Shown here: piece after piece, positions 23,730-32,588 of the stretch
Numbering within the stretch: the first letter of the stretch is position 1
How the letters are laid out: the number at the start of each line of letters is the position of its first letter
NCBI RefSeq assembly: GCF_002727125.1
Contig: NZ_NHOA01000039.1
Location: 1-41,740 of the forward strand
Direction of reading: 5' to 3'
Length of the DNA: 41,740 nt
DNA from: Halorubrum persicum
GTDB taxonomy: Archaea > Halobacteriota > Halobacteria > Halobacteriales > Haloferacaceae
Notes under the pieces: model-generated
What the model was told of the DNA's origin: nothing
The model's database searches: none
The model's input: only the letters and a program-made list of their open reading frames with translations
Program-made: the position numbers and the translations under genes

Positions 23730-24032
23730 ATGAACGCTGCTCCGGAGGAGATCACGTCTCTCGTCGGTCGCGAGGTGTACTCGAACAACGGCGTCTTCGT
23801 CGGTGAGATCGAGGACGTGCGCCTCGATCTGGACGCGCAGGCGGTGACCGGGCTCGCGCTCGCGGAGCTCAACCACGAGCTGTTCGCCGGTCGCGTCGGC
23901 GGAAACACGGGCGTCATCGTTCCGTACCGCTGGGTCAGAGCCGTCGGCGACGTGGTGTTGATCAACGATATCATCGAGCGTCTCGACACCGGGAGCGACG
24001 AGCCCGAGGCGGAAGCCGAAGTGGAAGTGTAG
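23730..24032 (+). CDS. PRC-barrel domain protein (CdpB-like)
   Basis: The 100-residue protein is essentially one PRC barrel: ITSLVGREVYSNNGVFVGEI (8-27), DVRLDLDAQAVTGLALAEL and GVIVPYRWVRAVGDVVLIND, followed by an acidic tail. Haloarchaeal PRC-barrel proteins of this size include CdpB1 and CdpB2, which tether the division protein SepF/FtsZ system at midcell. The REVYSNNGVFVGE opening is in that style, so a division role is a reasonable guess, but other PRC proteins bind RNA-processing factors. The ATG 23730 follows a clear TATA box. The neighbours (lutB upstream, an orphan gene convergent downstream) give no further hint. Confidence 0.85.
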   Translation: MNAAPEEITSLVGREVYSNNGVFVGEIEDVRLDLDAQAVTGLALAELNHELFAGRVGGNTGVIVPYRWVRAVGDVVLINDIIERLDTGSDEPEAEAEVEV

Positions 24033-24067
24033 GCGCCCCGGACGGCGGCTCGCCGACGCCCCGCAGT

Positions 24068-24394
24068 TCAGAAGGGGAGTGCGTCTCGCAGGCTCGTCAG
24101 GAATCCGCCGCCCTCTCGTCGCTTTCGGTCGAACACCGGGTACAGCGCGTCGAGGAGTTCCGTCTCGTTTTCGAACCGCTCCTGCGGCACCTGATCGAGC
24201 GCCTCGTCGAGCGCGATCGTCCGCCCCTTGGCGTCGTAGGGGACCTCGCGGTCGTCGAGCGCGTCGCGTACCTCTCGGGCCGTCGCCGGGAACGACACGT
24301 CCGCCTCCTCGATCCGCTCGCCGAGCACGGCGATGCCGAACTCGATCGCGTCCGGCTCCGAGGACCCGCCGCCGCCGGGTGGGCGTGCTGCCAT
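24068..24394 (-). CDS. Haloarchaeal protein of unknown function
   Basis: The 108-residue protein begins with a Gly/Pro-rich segment and continues as AIEFGIAVLGERIEEADVSF, PATAREVRDALDDREVPYDA, TIALDEALDQVPQERFENET and a basic C-terminus RKRREGGGFLTSLRDALPF. The middle part looks like two short helix-strand units, reminiscent of small haloarchaeal DUF proteins that adopt a helix-turn-helix-like fold, but I cannot name it. A minus-strand box A, GTTAAAAAG (24418-24426), lies 24-32 nt before the ATG, supporting both reality and start. It converges on the PRC-barrel gene with 35 nt between stops. Confidence 0.7.
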   Translation of the reverse strand: MAARPPGGGGSSEPDAIEFGIAVLGERIEEADVSFPATAREVRDALDDREVPYDAKGRTIALDEALDQVPQERFENETELLDALYPVFDRKRREGGGFLTSLRDALPF

Positions 24395-24477
24395 TGCGGC
24401 GTGATACTCGCTCGGGGCTTTTTAACCCAATGCTCGGAGCGGGCGGTCTGCGCTCGTCGTCCGCCTGCCGAGGCCCG

Positions 24478-24894
24478 TTACTCCGGGAGCGACTCCTCCG
24501 GCGGCGCGGCGTCGAGAACCGCGAGTTCGATCCCGTCGCCGGCGCGGTCGAACGCGGCGACCCCGTCGTCGTCGTAGGGCGGAATGGCCACGAGCACCAC
24601 CGCCGCGAGGTCGTCCGTCTTCGACACGCCGAGGAACCCGTCCGGGTGCGAGACGAACCGCGCCCCGCCCCGACCCGCGGGCGTTCCGATGTCGACGCCG
24701 AACACCGCGTTCACCGATCCGCCGACGCCCGCCGGCGTGAAGTGGGTCAACACCGGCGTCTCCGGGTCCAGTCCCGTCTCCTCGTCGAACTCGCCGGCGC
24801 GGGTGGCCGAGAGCCGCAGGCTCGTCGCCTCGGGGTCGCTCTCGGCGGCGTGCTCGAGCAGCACCGTCAGCAGGTCGCGCGTGACGTGGATCAC
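24478..24894 (-). CDS. Haloarchaeal protein of unknown function
   Basis: The 138-residue protein starts at GTG 24894 (MIHVTRDLLTVLLEHAAESD). It alternates a helix with beta strands (SLRLSATRAGEFDEE; PVLTHFTPAGVGGSVNAVFG; VDIGTPAGRGGARFVSHPDG; LAAVVLVAIPPYDDD) and ends AVLDAAPPEE. The opening resembles Jab1/MPN proteins at first sight, but the HxH...D metal motif is absent, so a catalytic JAMM peptidase is not supported. It follows the upstream gene on the same strand by 22 nt and is probably co-transcribed with it. I do not recognise a function; the even codon use and acidic composition say it is a true gene. Confidence 0.72.
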   Translation of the reverse strand: MIHVTRDLLTVLLEHAAESDPEATSLRLSATRAGEFDEETGLDPETPVLTHFTPAGVGGSVNAVFGVDIGTPAGRGGARFVSHPDGFLGVSKTDDLAAVVLVAIPPYDDDGVAAFDRAGDGIELAVLDAAPPEESLPE

Positions 24895-24916
24895 GAGCAG
24901 ACAGAGACCGACACGG

Positions 24917-25609
24917 TCAGATCCCGAGCGCCGAGCGCAGGGTCTTCGCGTACAGCCCGGGCGCCTTGCGGCGCGATCCGGAGAGCGCGTCCTCGACGGC
25001 GAGCGCGCCCCGCTCCTCCACGCCGACGCCGTGACCCACGCGCACCCGCTCCGGGTTCAGCCCGGAGAGCGCCTCGGTCGGGGGGGTCAGTCGCAACATC
25101 GGGTGGACGCCGAGCCGCTCGCGGTCGCCCCGGAAGTACGAGGCGGAACCGAGCGACTCGGGGACGATCAGCGTCTCGCCGTCGAAGAACCCGACCTCCT
25201 GCCACGGCGGGACCGTCGAATCGCGGATCCGGAACGCCTCGAACCCCGACTCCGCCACCTCCGAGTCGAACCGCTCGACCGGCGCGTCGAGTTCGTCCGC
25301 GACGCCGGTCATCCACTCGGCGACGTAGACGGGCGCGTCGTGACGGGTCGCGATCGCGGCGCTGTCGCGCTTGTGGCGGTCGAGGCCGATCACGACGCCC
25401 GCGACCGTGCCGAGCTCCGCCAACAGCTCGTCGAGGCCGGGCGCGTCGACCGGATCGAACACCCACACGTCGTCCGTCTCGTCCCCCTCGTTCGGGACCG
25501 CTATCGCGTGGCTCGCCCGCTCCATCTCCTCGCCCGGGTACGCGATCCAGCCGACGCCGCGGCCGAAGCGATCGATCTCGTGGAGCTCCGCCTCGCCGTC
25601 ACCTTTCAT
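24917..25609 (-). CDS. MBL-fold-like protein with degenerate metal site
   Basis: The 230-residue protein is arranged like a metallo-beta-lactamase domain: WIAYPGEEMERASHAIAVPN, VWVFDPVDAPGLDELLAELG, GVVIGLDRHKRDSAAIATRH (71-90), DAPVYVAEWM, EVGFFDGETLIVPESLG, and RVRVGHGVGVEERGALAVED (190-209). The position of the HxHxDH metal motif holds D77-R-H79-K-R-D82, so most ligands are lost and it is probably not a normal hydrolase. ATG 25609 is preferred because a minus-strand TTGAAAAGG (about 25640-25648) lies near -30; ATGs at 25615 and 25624 are alternatives. Assignment is by strand pattern only. Role unknown; coupled to the orphan gene downstream. Confidence 0.72.
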   Translation of the reverse strand: MKGDGEAELHEIDRFGRGVGWIAYPGEEMERASHAIAVPNEGDETDDVWVFDPVDAPGLDELLAELGTVAGVVIGLDRHKRDSAAIATRHDAPVYVAEWMTGVADELDAPVERFDSEVAESGFEAFRIRDSTVPPWQEVGFFDGETLIVPESLGSASYFRGDRERLGVHPMLRLTPPTEALSGLNPERVRVGHGVGVEERGALAVEDALSGSRRKAPGLYAKTLRSALGI

Positions 25610-25714
25610 TCCCATACCGCGCATTCGGTCCGGACCCTTTTCAACCCGTCTCCGCCGGAACCGGCGTCGCGACCGGCCGGCGGCGGTCGGGTCGACGCTG
25701 CCGACGCCCGATCG

Positions 25715-26167
25715 CTATCCCGAAAGCTCGGACTCGCTCACCCGCACGATCACCGTCTCGTCGACGTCGCGGAGGTCGTACTCGGGCGTCTCCCCCTGCG
25801 TCCGGCGGACGTAGAGGGGTTCGACCGGTCGGCCGTCGACGAGACCGAACACCTTCAGGCGCTGGTCCGTCTCCTCCGGGGGGACCGCGCCGTCGCGCAC
25901 CTCGCGGGCGAGGTCGCGAGAGAGCCACTCGTCGGGGGAGACGGAGGGTTCACGCACCAGCGCCTCGTCGACGAAGCGCACGAGGTACCAGTTGAGATCG
26001 TTCAACAGCGCGACTGCGGCGCCGAGGCTCACCGTGTCGACGGCGACGCTGTTCTCGAAGGGCTCCTCGATCTCGTAGGTCGCGAGCGCGTCCCGGGCGG
26101 TCTCGCGAGACAGCAGCTCGTAGGTGAGGTTCACGTCGGAGTCGCCGAGGAGACACACCCGCGTCAC
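25715..26167 (-). CDS. Haloarchaeal DUF5804-like protein
   Basis: The 150-residue protein starts at GTG 26167 (MTRVCLLGDSDVNLTYELLS). Recognisable conserved stretches are LSRETARDALATYEIEEPFE, SLGAAVALLNDLNWYLVRFV, EPSVSPDEWLSRDLAREVRD and the end YDLRDVDETVIVRVSESEL. I associate these with the haloarchaeal family DUF5804 from memory, without a known function. It is mixed alpha/beta with no cysteine cluster, membrane segment or nucleotide-binding loop. The next gene downstream on the same strand begins 106 nt away and has its own promoter-like sequence, so it may be monocistronic. The convergent/tandem neighbour upstream is metK. Confidence 0.75.
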   Translation of the reverse strand: MTRVCLLGDSDVNLTYELLSRETARDALATYEIEEPFENSVAVDTVSLGAAVALLNDLNWYLVRFVDEALVREPSVSPDEWLSRDLAREVRDGAVPPEETDQRLKVFGLVDGRPVEPLYVRRTQGETPEYDLRDVDETVIVRVSESELSG

Positions 26168-26234
26168 ACGCTATCGGAGTCAGTCGCTCCACAAATCGGT
26201 TGCGGTCGGCGTCCCGCGCCCCTCGCCCGCCGGA

Positions 26235-27437
26235 TCAGAACGTCGACACGTCGCCGTCGATGACGCTCCGCGTCACGTCCGTGACGTTCGCCAGCTCCTC
26301 GTCGACGATCGCGACGACCTCGTCTTCGATGTCGGCGATGTCGAGCCCCTCCTCGGTGACGAGCTGCGCGTCGGCGACGTGGGGCTCGTCGATCGGGCGT
26401 CCGATCTGCGACAGCAGGCGGACCTGTAGGTCGCGGATCCCGTCGACCTCGTCGGTGACGGACTCCGCGATCCGCGTCGACAGGAGGTTGTAGATCTTCC
26501 CGATGTGGTTGACGGGGTTCTTGCCGGAGGTCGCCTCCATCGACATGGGGCGGTTCGGGGTGATGAGCCCGTTCGCGCGGTTGCCGCGCCCCACGGAGCC
26601 GTCGTCGCCCTGCTCGGCGGAGGTGCCGGTGACGGTGAGGTAGACGGAGCCCTCGTCGTAGTCGTCGGCGGTGTTGACGTCGACGTGGACCTCACGGTCG
26701 GTGCGCGCCTCGGCCAGTTCGGTGACGAACTCGCGCACGTCGGCGACGGCGTCGTCGTAGTCGTCGAGGTCGTCGACGTACCGGTCGACCATCGCGGCCG
26801 CGACGGTGATGTCGATGCGGTCGCCCTCGCGCTTGCCCATGATCTTCACGTCCGGCCCGAGCTCGGGGTGGTCGGAGTGGTAGGTCGTGTTGAGCTCGTG
26901 CTCGGCCTCGTGGACGATCGCCTCCGTCTCGGTCAGCGGGGCGTGTCCGACGCCGAAGGAGGTGTCGTTGGCCATCGGTACCTGCTGGGTGTCCTCGCCG
27001 AACACGTCCTGCAGGTCGCCCGACCCCTCGCCGAGCTTCACGTCGACGATCACGTCGGTGCCGTACTCGAGCTCCGGGATCGCCTCGGAGAGGTAGTCGC
27101 GGGCGGCGGCGAGCGCGGTCGAGTCGACCGGGAGCTGCTCGCCCTCGTACTCCTTCGTCGCGCGCCCGACGATGAGCACGTAGAGCGGCTCGACGACCTC
27201 GCCGCCGCCGTAGGCGGGCGCGGCGCGACCGGCGACCAGCTGCGTCTCGTCGGTGTTGTAGTGGAGTACCTTCCCGACGCGGTCCAAGTAGAGCTGCGAG
27301 AGCGCGCGCGACACCGACTCCGCGATACCGTCGCAGATCGAGTCCGGGTGTCCGATACCCTTCCGCTCGACGATCTCGACCTCCTGGTCCTCGACCGCTC
27401 GGCGGTCGAGACGGCTGACCTGTATGTTCCGGTCCAT
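26235..27437 (-). CDS. metK: Archaeal-type methionine adenosyltransferase
   Basis: The 400-residue protein makes S-adenosylmethionine from methionine and ATP. It belongs to the archaeal class: [20 protein letters not shown] near the N-terminus, [40 protein letters not shown] in the C-terminal third, and [23 protein letters not shown] 27437 is chosen because it gives the family-standard [10 protein letters not shown] start and a leaderless TATA (TTATAC, minus strand, 27464-27469) is 27-32 nt upstream; the longer frame back to 27521 would include the promoter. SAM from this enzyme feeds the methyltransferases and radical SAM protein seen elsewhere in the window. Confidence 0.97.
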   Translation of the reverse strand: MDRNIQVSRLDRRAVEDQEVEIVERKGIGHPDSICDGIAESVSRALSQLYLDRVGKVLHYNTDETQLVAGRAAPAYGGGEVVEPLYVLIVGRATKEYEGEQLPVDSTALAAARDYLSEAIPELEYGTDVIVDVKLGEGSGDLQDVFGEDTQQVPMANDTSFGVGHAPLTETEAIVHEAEHELNTTYHSDHPELGPDVKIMGKREGDRIDITVAAAMVDRYVDDLDDYDDAVADVREFVTELAEARTDREVHVDVNTADDYDEGSVYLTVTGTSAEQGDDGSVGRGNRANGLITPNRPMSMEATSGKNPVNHIGKIYNLLSTRIAESVTDEVDGIRDLQVRLLSQIGRPIDEPHVADAQLVTEEGLDIADIEDEVVAIVDEELANVTDVTRSVIDGDVSTF

Positions 27438-27463
27438 TATGCGTCGGTACTTCGCCGGCGGCA

Positions 27464-27469
27464 GTATAA
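27464..27469 (-). promoter_or_regulatory. TATA box (TTATAC) of metK
   Basis: TTATAC on the minus strand, 27-32 nt before ATG 27437, is one of the clearest box A elements in the window and fixes the metK start. Confidence 0.6.
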
Positions 27470-27541
27470 CTTGCGGAAACCTCCCGACGCCGGCTAATGC
27501 TCTCGGGTTATCGTTCGGCAAAAGTGGCCGTTATCTTGCGC

Positions 27542-28663
27542 CTACTTCGCCGCCTCGTAGGCGTCCGCCATCACGTCGAGGGCGTCGTGGAGCTCGCTCT
27601 CGTCGGTCGCGTACGAGATCCGAGCGTGGCCGCGCCCGCCCTCGCCGAACGCCTCGCCGGGGACCACCACGACCCCGCGGTCGAGGCACTCGTCGACGAA
27701 CCCCTCCGGAACCCGCGGCATCGCGTAGAACGCGCCCTGGGGCGTCGGGCAGTCGATCCCGATCTCGTCGAAGCCGTCGAGGAGGAGGTCGCGGCGGCGC
27801 TCGAAGGAGGCGGTCATCTCGTCGACGACCCCGCGGTCGCCCCGCAGGGCGGCCTCGGCCGCGTACTGCGCGGGCGCCGACGCGCAGGCCTGCGCGTACT
27901 GGTGGACCCGCAGCATGCGGTCGACGCGCTCCGCGGAGCCGTACACCCACCCGAGCCGCCACCCCGTCATCGAGAACAGCTTCGAGGCGGAGTTGACCAC
28001 GACGACGCTGTCGGTCTCGGCGAACTCCATCGGCGAGCGGTGTGTCCCGTCGAAGACGGTGTACTCGTACACCTCGTCGGAGATGCAGAGCACGTCGTGC
28101 TCGTCGGCGATCCGCGCGAACTCGCGCACGTCGTCCGCCGAGGAGACCGCGCCGGTGGGGTTGCCCGGCGAGTTCACCACGAACGCCGCGGTGTCGTCGG
28201 TGATCGCCGCCTCGATCGCGGCGGGGTCGATGGTGAGGTCGTCGCGCAGCGGGACCGGCACCGGCTCCGCGCCCGTCAGCTTCGTCAGCGCGTCGTAGGA
28301 GACGAACCCCGGGTCCGGGATCAACACCTCGTCGCCGGCGTCGACGTGCGCCTCCAGGGCGACGTGGAGCGCCTCGCTGCCGCCAGCGGTGGCGATGACG
28401 TTGCCCGGATCGAGGTCGACCCCCTGATCCGCCCGGTGTTTCTCGGCGATCGCCTCGCGGAGCGGCCGGGTGCCCTTGTTCTCGGTGTAGGCGTCGGCCT
28501 TCCCGCTCTCGATGGCGTCGACAGCCGCCCGTCGCGCGTGGTCCGGCGTCGGGAAGTCGGGCTGGCCGAGCCCGAGGTTGATCGCGTCGTCGCCGGCCGC
28601 CTCGAACACCTCGCGGATCCCGCTGATGGAGATCCGCTCGACCCTGTCGGAGAAGTTCGGCAT
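27542..28663 (-). CDS. Class I/II PLP-dependent aminotransferase
   Basis: The 373-residue protein is an aspartate-aminotransferase-fold (subgroup I-gamma) enzyme. The PLP-lysine is K228 in [17 protein letters not shown]; other cofactor contacts are GGSEALH (95-101), N168 in NSPGNPTG, D196 and Y199 in ISDEVYEY. The opening [20 protein letters not shown] and [17 protein letters not shown] are typical of archaeal AspC/aromatic aminotransferases. ATG 28663 gives the canonical [14 protein letters not shown] start. The substrate may be aspartate, aromatic or branched amino acids; sequence alone does not decide. It follows the TbsP-like gene by 25 nt on the same strand and may share its transcript. 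Confidence 0.93.
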   Translation of the reverse strand: MPNFSDRVERISISGIREVFEAAGDDAINLGLGQPDFPTPDHARRAAVDAIESGKADAYTENKGTRPLREAIAEKHRADQGVDLDPGNVIATAGGSEALHVALEAHVDAGDEVLIPDPGFVSYDALTKLTGAEPVPVPLRDDLTIDPAAIEAAITDDTAAFVVNSPGNPTGAVSSADDVREFARIADEHDVLCISDEVYEYTVFDGTHRSPMEFAETDSVVVVNSASKLFSMTGWRLGWVYGSAERVDRMLRVHQYAQACASAPAQYAAEAALRGDRGVVDEMTASFERRRDLLLDGFDEIGIDCPTPQGAFYAMPRVPEGFVDECLDRGVVVVPGEAFGEGGRGHARISYATDESELHDALDVMADAYEAAK

Positions 28664-28688
28664 ACCCGTTCGGGGGCGCCGCCGGGAG

Positions 28689-29723
28689 TTAGTTCTTGTC
28701 ACGTCGCGGCCGGTCCCACACCGGCCGCCGCTCGTCGCCTCCGGGTAGGTCGCGGACCCGGCCGTCCTCGTCGACCGGGAGCGCGAACCGCCCCCGGAGC
28801 ACGCTGAGCACCTCCTCGGGCGTCGCGCGGAGCAGCGCGTCGTCGATCGCCCGGAGCCGGAGCCGCGGTCGCCCGGCCCCCGCGGGCACCTTGATCGCCT
28901 CGATCAGGCCGCGCTGCACGAGGACCCGCCGGTCTCCGGTGAGGTCCTGTCCCGCGGCGATCCCGACGCCCTCGCCCTCGCCGCTTCCGTCGTCCGGCTC
29001 CGTCCCGGTACCGATCCACCGCCGCAGATCCCACAGCAGGTGGTCGTGGCGCGCCGCCAGCGCCGTGAGGAGCGTCCGGTCGGTGAGCTCGCCGGTTCGA
29101 CCGACCGCGCCGTACGGCAGCGCGCCGAGCACCGCCGCCACGTCGTCCGCGAACCGGTCGTCGAGCGTCTCTCGGGCGCCCGCGAGCAGGCGGCTCCGGC
29201 CGGGCATCTCGACGCTCGCCGGCGCCGCGGCCGCGAACCGTTCGCGCATCGATCGGGCGGCCGGAGCGACCCGCGCCGGCGCCGCCTCGGTCACGAGCGT
29301 CCGATCCCCCTCCGGCCCCGCGACCGCGTCGACGCGCTCAGCCGACGCGAACAGGATCCGTCCGGCGTCGCTCTCGGCCGCTCTCGCCCGCGGTTCGGCC
29401 TCCGTCCGCAGTTCGATAGCCCCCCCATCGATCGCTTCGGCGACCGCGGTGCCGAGGACGAGCGCCCGACCGAGCGCGTCGGCGACGCCGGGTCGGCAGG
29501 CGACCCGCCACGGCGCGTCGGCCTCGGTCCGTTCCCTCGCGTCGAGTATCGGCGGGAGCAACGCCAGCGGAACGCCGACGGCGACGAGGTCGGACCGCCC
29601 GGCGAGCGCCGATTCGATCGCCTCGGCGAGCCCGTCGTCGGCCTCGTTGAGCGCGACGGCGACCTCGGAGGGGGTGTCGCTGTCGAGAGACGACGCGCCG
29701 TCGTCGCCCGTCGATCGAGCCAT
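28689..29723 (-). CDS. TbsP-like haloarchaeal transcriptional regulator (DUF5821 type)
   Basis: The 344-residue protein resembles the TbsP family of haloarchaeal DNA-binding regulators. The N-terminal two-thirds looks like a degenerate alpha/beta sensor domain (SDLVAVGVPLALLPPILDAR; RILFASAERVDAVAG). The C-terminal part has a winged-helix-like end: HDHLLWDLRRWIG, then RRVLVQRGLIEAIKVPAGAG and RPRLRLR, matching the conserved ending KVP...GRPR of TbsP. Extra Gly/Glu-rich residues (about 260-275) interrupt the domain. The known TbsP of Haloferax acts in glucose/gluconeogenesis control with TrmB; this paralogue is more alanine-rich and its targets are unknown. Confidence 0.7.
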   Translation of the reverse strand: MARSTGDDGASSLDSDTPSEVAVALNEADDGLAEAIESALAGRSDLVAVGVPLALLPPILDARERTEADAPWRVACRPGVADALGRALVLGTAVAEAIDGGAIELRTEAEPRARAAESDAGRILFASAERVDAVAGPEGDRTLVTEAAPARVAPAARSMRERFAAAAPASVEMPGRSRLLAGARETLDDRFADDVAAVLGALPYGAVGRTGELTDRTLLTALAARHDHLLWDLRRWIGTGTEPDDGSGEGEGVGIAAGQDLTGDRRVLVQRGLIEAIKVPAGAGRPRLRLRAIDDALLRATPEEVLSVLRGRFALPVDEDGRVRDLPGGDERRPVWDRPRRDKN

Positions 29724-29767
29724 ACGCTCCGTGGCGTCGGAATCGGAAAGAACGTTGCGCCGGTCCG

Positions 29768-30508
29768 CTACGGCGCCCGGCCGAACACCAGGTAGCCGGT
29801 GTGGCCGACGCCCGCGGTGGAGGGGCGGGAGCCGCGGTCGGAGAAGTCCATCTCGCGCTGGATCGTTTCGAGGGTCTCGATGCCCTCGAATCCGGCCTCA
29901 CGGGCGGCGAGCGCGGCCTCGCGGGTCCCCTCGACGAACGGTGAGTAGACGGCGAGATACCCGCCGGAGACCAGCAGGTCGTCAGCGCGCTCGACGATCG
30001 CCGGGGCGTCGCCCGTGTCGAGCGTCAACACGTCGAAGGGCTCCTCGTCGGCCAGCGCGTCGAGCTCCTCGGTGAGATCGCCGGTACGGACCTCCACGCG
30101 GTCGGCCACGCCGGCGGTCGCCATGTTCCCGCGGGCGACCTCGGCGAAGTCGGCGTCGATCTCGTAGGTGGTCACGTCGGCGCCGGCGCGACCGAGGTAG
30201 GCGGCGAGGATCCCCGACCCCGTGCCGGCGTCGAGCACGCGGTCGCCGCCCGAGGCGCCGGTGTGGCCCATCACGAGCCCCACGTCGCGGGGCATCATCG
30301 GCGCGCCGGTGCGTTCGAGGTGGTTGAACAGGTCCGGGCCGCGGAGCTCCCGGACCTCGAAGGCGGTGCCGAGATGGGTCTCGACGGTGTCGCCGCCCTC
30401 GACGTCTTCGGGGACCTCGAGCACGCCGAGGTCGGTGCCGAACTCCTCGCCCGGCTCCAGCAGGTACTCCCGGTCGTCGTGAACCAGCAGGTACGCGGCG
30501 TCCGTCAC
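29768..30508 (-). CDS. trmI: tRNA (adenine-N1)-methyltransferase, TrmI family
   Basis: The 246-residue protein methylates N1 of adenosine in the T-loop (positions 57/58 in archaea). An N-terminal small beta domain (YLLVHDDREYLLEPGEEFGT) leads into the SAM-binding Rossmann fold: GPDLFNHLERTGAPMMPRDV, VLDAGTGSGILAAYLGRAGA with the glycine loop, TYEIDADFAEVARGN and FDVLTLDTGDAP. The tail RGSRPSTAGVGHTGYLVFGR is diagnostic of TrmI. It starts 10 nt downstream of the NAC gene on the same strand, so the two form an operon joining translation-related functions. The archaeal enzyme is normally tetrameric; that is family knowledge. Confidence 0.93.
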   Translation of the reverse strand: MTDAAYLLVHDDREYLLEPGEEFGTDLGVLEVPEDVEGGDTVETHLGTAFEVRELRGPDLFNHLERTGAPMMPRDVGLVMGHTGASGGDRVLDAGTGSGILAAYLGRAGADVTTYEIDADFAEVARGNMATAGVADRVEVRTGDLTEELDALADEEPFDVLTLDTGDAPAIVERADDLLVSGGYLAVYSPFVEGTREAALAAREAGFEGIETLETIQREMDFSDRGSRPSTAGVGHTGYLVFGRAP

Positions 30509-30518
30509 GCCGGATCAG

Positions 30519-30926
30519 TCACTCCAGCTCCGCGATCGCGGCCGCGAGGTCGCCGTCGGCGTCCTCGAGGGCCTCGCGGGCCGTCGACTGCGGGACGCCC
30601 GCGCGCTCGGCGACGAGCGCCACGTCCTCGTCGGGGATACCGGCGTCGTCGCTGTCGCCGTCCTCGATCGCCGCCGCGCCCGACTCGCCCTCGACCGCCG
30701 AGGCGCTTCCGCCGGCGTCGGCGACCGCGTCGGGCGAGCCGACGATCTGGTACGTCTCCTGCCCTTGGGCGTCCATCTTGGTCACCTGGGCGCCGTCGAA
30801 GACGAGATCGTCGCCGTCGGCCGTCTCGATGACGACCCGCTCGGCGTCGAGCTCCTCGACGTCGATCCCCATCTGTTTCATCATCTGTTTCATCTTCCGC
30901 GGGTTCATACCGCCGCCTCCAAACAT
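30519..30926 (-). CDS. nac: Nascent polypeptide-associated complex (NAC) protein
   Basis: The 135-residue protein binds nascent chains at the ribosome exit as a homodimer. It starts with the archaeal signature [20 protein letters not shown] (1-20), followed by the NAC barrel ([20 protein letters not shown] region; [20 protein letters not shown]), an acidic linker of about 40 residues and a UBA domain ([20 protein letters not shown] to the end). ATG 30926 begins the signature, so longer frames upstream are not used. The Glu/Asp-rich linker between NAC and UBA is longer than in methanogen homologues. Operon with trmI follows directly. Confidence 0.96.
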   Translation of the reverse strand: MFGGGGMNPRKMKQMMKQMGIDVEELDAERVVIETADGDDLVFDGAQVTKMDAQGQETYQIVGSPDAVADAGGSASAVEGESGAAAIEDGDSDDAGIPDEDVALVAERAGVPQSTAREALEDADGDLAAAIAELE

Positions 30927-31086
30927 ACGCCGGATTTCGGTGGGAGGACACAAAAAGGGTGGCGACACGGGCCGACGGCCTCGTTCGGGTCGTTCGGCGT
31001 CGCTCTCACCGGGGTTCGAGGCTGCCGCTCCCGGCGAACGCGACCGCGAGAGCGGGGTTCATACGTCCCCGAGCCCGAGATCAAGT

Positions 31087-31860
31087 ATGTATCTCGCCGA
31101 CCACACGTGGCCGGAGCTCAGCGAGGCGTTGTCGGACGGGTCGGTCGCGCTCGTCCCGCTCGGCTCCACCGAACAGCACGGTCCGCACCTGCCGCTGGCG
31201 ACCGACCACCTGATCGCCGAGGCGCTCGCGACCGCGGCCGCAGAGGAGACGGACGCCGTCCGCACTCCCACGATCACGGTCGGGGTCAGCCCGCACCACC
31301 GGCAGTTCCCGGGGACGATGTGGGTCGATCCGCCGGAGTTCCGCGACTACGTCGAGTCGTTCACCCGGAACCTCGCGTACCACGGGATCGACCGCGTCGT
31401 GTTCGTGAACGCCCACGGCGGCAACGTCCAGCACCTCCGAGAGGTCGGCCGCCGACTCCACGAGGACGAGGCGGCATACGCGATCGAGTGGATGTGGGAC
31501 GAGTCGATCCCGGAGCTCGTCGACGACCTGTTCGAGCACAACGGGCCGCACGCGGGCCCGAAGGAGACCGCGATGATCACGCACATCGCCCCGGAGCTCG
31601 TCGACACGGACCGGCTGGCGGACGCCCGCGACGACGGGCTCGTCCACCTCAGCGAGTCGGACGCGATGGTCCACGGCGCCCGGACGTTCTACGACGCGAT
31701 CGAGAACTCCGCGAACGGGGCGTTCGGCGACCCGACCGACGTGACCCCGGAGAAGGCCGAGCGGCTGTTCGAGGCCGCGAGCGACCAGCTCGTTCAGCTG
31801 GTCGAGTGGCTCGACGCCCGCGACCGATCCGAGCTACTGCCGGCAGATCGCGTGGCATAG
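31087..31860 (+). CDS. Creatininase family amidohydrolase (ArfB-like)
   Basis: The 257-residue protein has the metal-dependent creatininase fold. The family motif PLGSTEQHGPHLPLATDH gives E29, H31 and D40 as metal ligands; FVNAHGGN gives H110; GPHAGPKETAM gives E160. In archaea a member, ArfB, deformylates an early intermediate of riboflavin/F420 synthesis (FAPy), and this protein has the short length and compact sequence of that group; creatinine hydrolysis is less likely in haloarchaea. ATG 31087 starts the fold directly (MYLADHTWPELSEAL). It is convergent with mptE, whose stop is 18 nt away, so pterin-type metabolism is adjacent but not in one operon. Confidence 0.85.
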   Translation: MYLADHTWPELSEALSDGSVALVPLGSTEQHGPHLPLATDHLIAEALATAAAEETDAVRTPTITVGVSPHHRQFPGTMWVDPPEFRDYVESFTRNLAYHGIDRVVFVNAHGGNVQHLREVGRRLHEDEAAYAIEWMWDESIPELVDDLFEHNGPHAGPKETAMITHIAPELVDTDRLADARDDGLVHLSESDAMVHGARTFYDAIENSANGAFGDPTDVTPEKAERLFEAASDQLVQLVEWLDARDRSELLPADRVA

Positions 31861-31877
31861 CTCCTTCTGAGGCCGTT

Positions 31878-32588
31878 TCACCCCCCGTCGCGTCCACGAA
31901 GGATCGGCTCGAGCGCCTCGTCGAGCCCCCCGCGGCGCCCGTCGAGGATCCCGAACCGTTCGTCGCGGCGGCGTTCCAACCACCGCAGCAGCCGCGCCGC
32001 CCAGTCGAGCTTCCGCGCCTTCATCGGGCCCACGTCCGGGTCGTCGAACTTCCACCCCGGGAAGACGAGCCGCCCGGCGCCGACGTGGTCCGCGAGGAAG
32101 GCGGCGCGGTCGCCGTCCGTGAACCCGCCGAGGTTTCGGACCGGACCGACGGGGACCGCCTGCGTCGTCGCCAGCGTCGCCGCGTCCGCGAATCGGGGGA
32201 GCCACTCGCGGACCGCGGGGATGTTGTCGCCGTGGGCGTGGGCCGCGACCGGGACTCCCTCTCGGGTCAGCTCCGCCGCGGTGTCGGGGTTCTTGTCGAG
32301 GTCGGTCACCATGCAGTCGACGGCGACGCCGCGCTCACGGAGCACGTCGACCGCGGTGGAGGCGGCGACGACCACGTCGGCCTCGCGGGCGATCCCGACC
32401 TCGTCCGCCAGAGTCGGAGCGGCGCCCGCGATCGCCACGGTGTCGCCCCGCCAGTCGCCGAGTCGGTCGAGCGGGAACGGCGTCGCGATCTCGGCCGCGG
32501 CGTCGCGGGCGCGCTCGTCGGCCGCCCGATCGAAGCCGAAGTCCGCGAGGATCGCCTCGTACACCGGCTCGAAGGTCTCGAAGTTCAT
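31878..32588 (-). CDS. mptE: 6-hydroxymethyl-7,8-dihydropterin pyrophosphokinase MptE
   Basis: The 236-residue protein is the archaeal (DUF115-type) pterin pyrophosphokinase, which transfers pyrophosphate to 6-hydroxymethyl-dihydropterin for folate/methanopterin synthesis. Supporting motifs are MNFETFEPVYEAILADFGFD at the start, VAIAGAAPTLADEVGIAREA for the nucleotide-binding core, DCMVTDLDKNPDTAAELTRE and FPGWKFDDPDVGPMKARKLD towards the end. ATG 32588 gives the usual start. The next enzyme of the pathway, dihydropteroate synthase, is encoded just upstream on the same strand with a 174-bp gap, strongly supporting the assignment. Confidence 0.93.
   Translation of the reverse strand: MNFETFEPVYEAILADFGFDRAADERARDAAAEIATPFPLDRLGDWRGDTVAIAGAAPTLADEVGIAREADVVVAASTAVDVLRERGVAVDCMVTDLDKNPDTAAELTREGVPVAAHAHGDNIPAVREWLPRFADAATLATTQAVPVGPVRNLGGFTDGDRAAFLADHVGAGRLVFPGWKFDDPDVGPMKARKLDWAARLLRWLERRRDERFGILDGRRGGLDEALEPILRGRDGG

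Noticed and set aside
24478-24894. Jab1/MPN (JAMM) protease assignment for this small protein
   Set aside because: The strand order is suggestive, but the HxH-x7-SxxD metal motif is not present.
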